Positions 7,044 through 7,045 of a DNA stretch of 7,045 nt are shown in pieces. The stretch is taken from contig CAIMNN010000434.1 of the NCBI GenBank assembly GCA_903842845.1, positions 1 through 7,045 of the forward strand, in the 5' to 3' direction. The position numbers and the translations under genes are program-made. Below the pieces are notes generated by a model that was not told the origin of the DNA, did not search any database, and saw nothing but the letters and a program-made list of their open reading frames with translations. This DNA is from an uncultured Acidobacteriaceae bacterium (lineage in GTDB: Bacteria; Acidobacteriota; Terriglobia; Terriglobales; Acidobacteriaceae). Numbering within the stretch: the first letter of the stretch is position 1; every line of letters begins with the position of its first letter.

Positions 7044-7045
7044 AG
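6927..7045 (-). other. Low-GC segment at the window edge encoding an Asn/Thr/Ala-rich, heptad-patterned stretch
   Basis: From 6931 to 7020 I count 23 G or C in 90 bases (about 26%), against roughly 50% for 6841-6900 and higher values further left. The minus-strand glucanase frame stays open across it while the other frames hit stops. The encoded residues 1-39 show a heptad pattern, with L11, V18, N25, I32 and I39 at one core position and L7, I14 and N21 at the other, as in trimeric coiled coils of fibres. The DNA repeats ACTGCTAAT twice in tandem. The beta strands expected before ERSSDGG in a fibronectin-III module are not visible here. This is either an inserted coiled coil or foreign sequence joined at a chimeric contig end. 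Confidence 0.6.

Noticed and set aside
7026..7044. GGAGG followed by ATG on the minus strand (7043-7034) as a gene start
   Set aside because: That ATG frame reads MVPV and then stops at TAA; it is out of frame with the glucanase, so the SD-like match is incidental.

Overview
The window looks like a chromosomal stretch from a GC-moderate, Gram-negative-type bacterium. Most of it is visibly GC-rich with GC-ending codons, and the genes sit close together. The gene content would fit an Acidobacteriota-like soil organism: a secreted prolyl oligopeptidase, a Glycoamylase-family glucanase and an RlmI-type methyltransferase. That assignment is an inference from family recall, not something the sequence proves. 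Both ends of the window cut through genes, so it is probably a contig or a slice of one.

The left part (1-4140) is all on the plus strand. It holds the tail of an M23/LytM-type cell-wall peptidase (ends 224), two look-alike terminator hairpins (258-315), a secreted S9A prolyl oligopeptidase with an intact catalytic triad (383-2515), a stand-alone EAL-domain cyclic-di-GMP phosphodiesterase with all signature residues (2626-3567), and a small protein with a C-terminal ribbon-helix-helix-like segment (3676-4140). The gaps of about 110 bases before the last two genes make it unclear whether they share transcripts.

The right part (4144-7045) is on the minus strand and meets the plus-strand genes tail to tail with only 3 bases between stop codons. 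It holds a two-gene unit. A Glycoamylase-domain (PF10091/GH144-like) protein, cut at its 5' end by the window edge, is followed by an RlmI-like 23S rRNA cytosine methyltransferase whose ATG overlaps the glucanase stop codon (ATGA). This implies translational coupling of two functionally unrelated genes.

The most unusual stretch is the last ~120 bases (6927-7045). There the composition drops to about 26% GC (6931-7020) while the glucanase reading frame stays open. It encodes an Asn/Thr/Ala-rich, heptad-patterned segment where the first half of a fibronectin-III-like domain would be expected. This is either a real fused coiled coil or, at least as likely, a chimeric contig end; a 13-base match to a sequencing adapter lies right at the break. 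I found no tRNA, rRNA, CRISPR array, insertion sequence or clear novel defence or metabolic system. Most genes here are ordinary.
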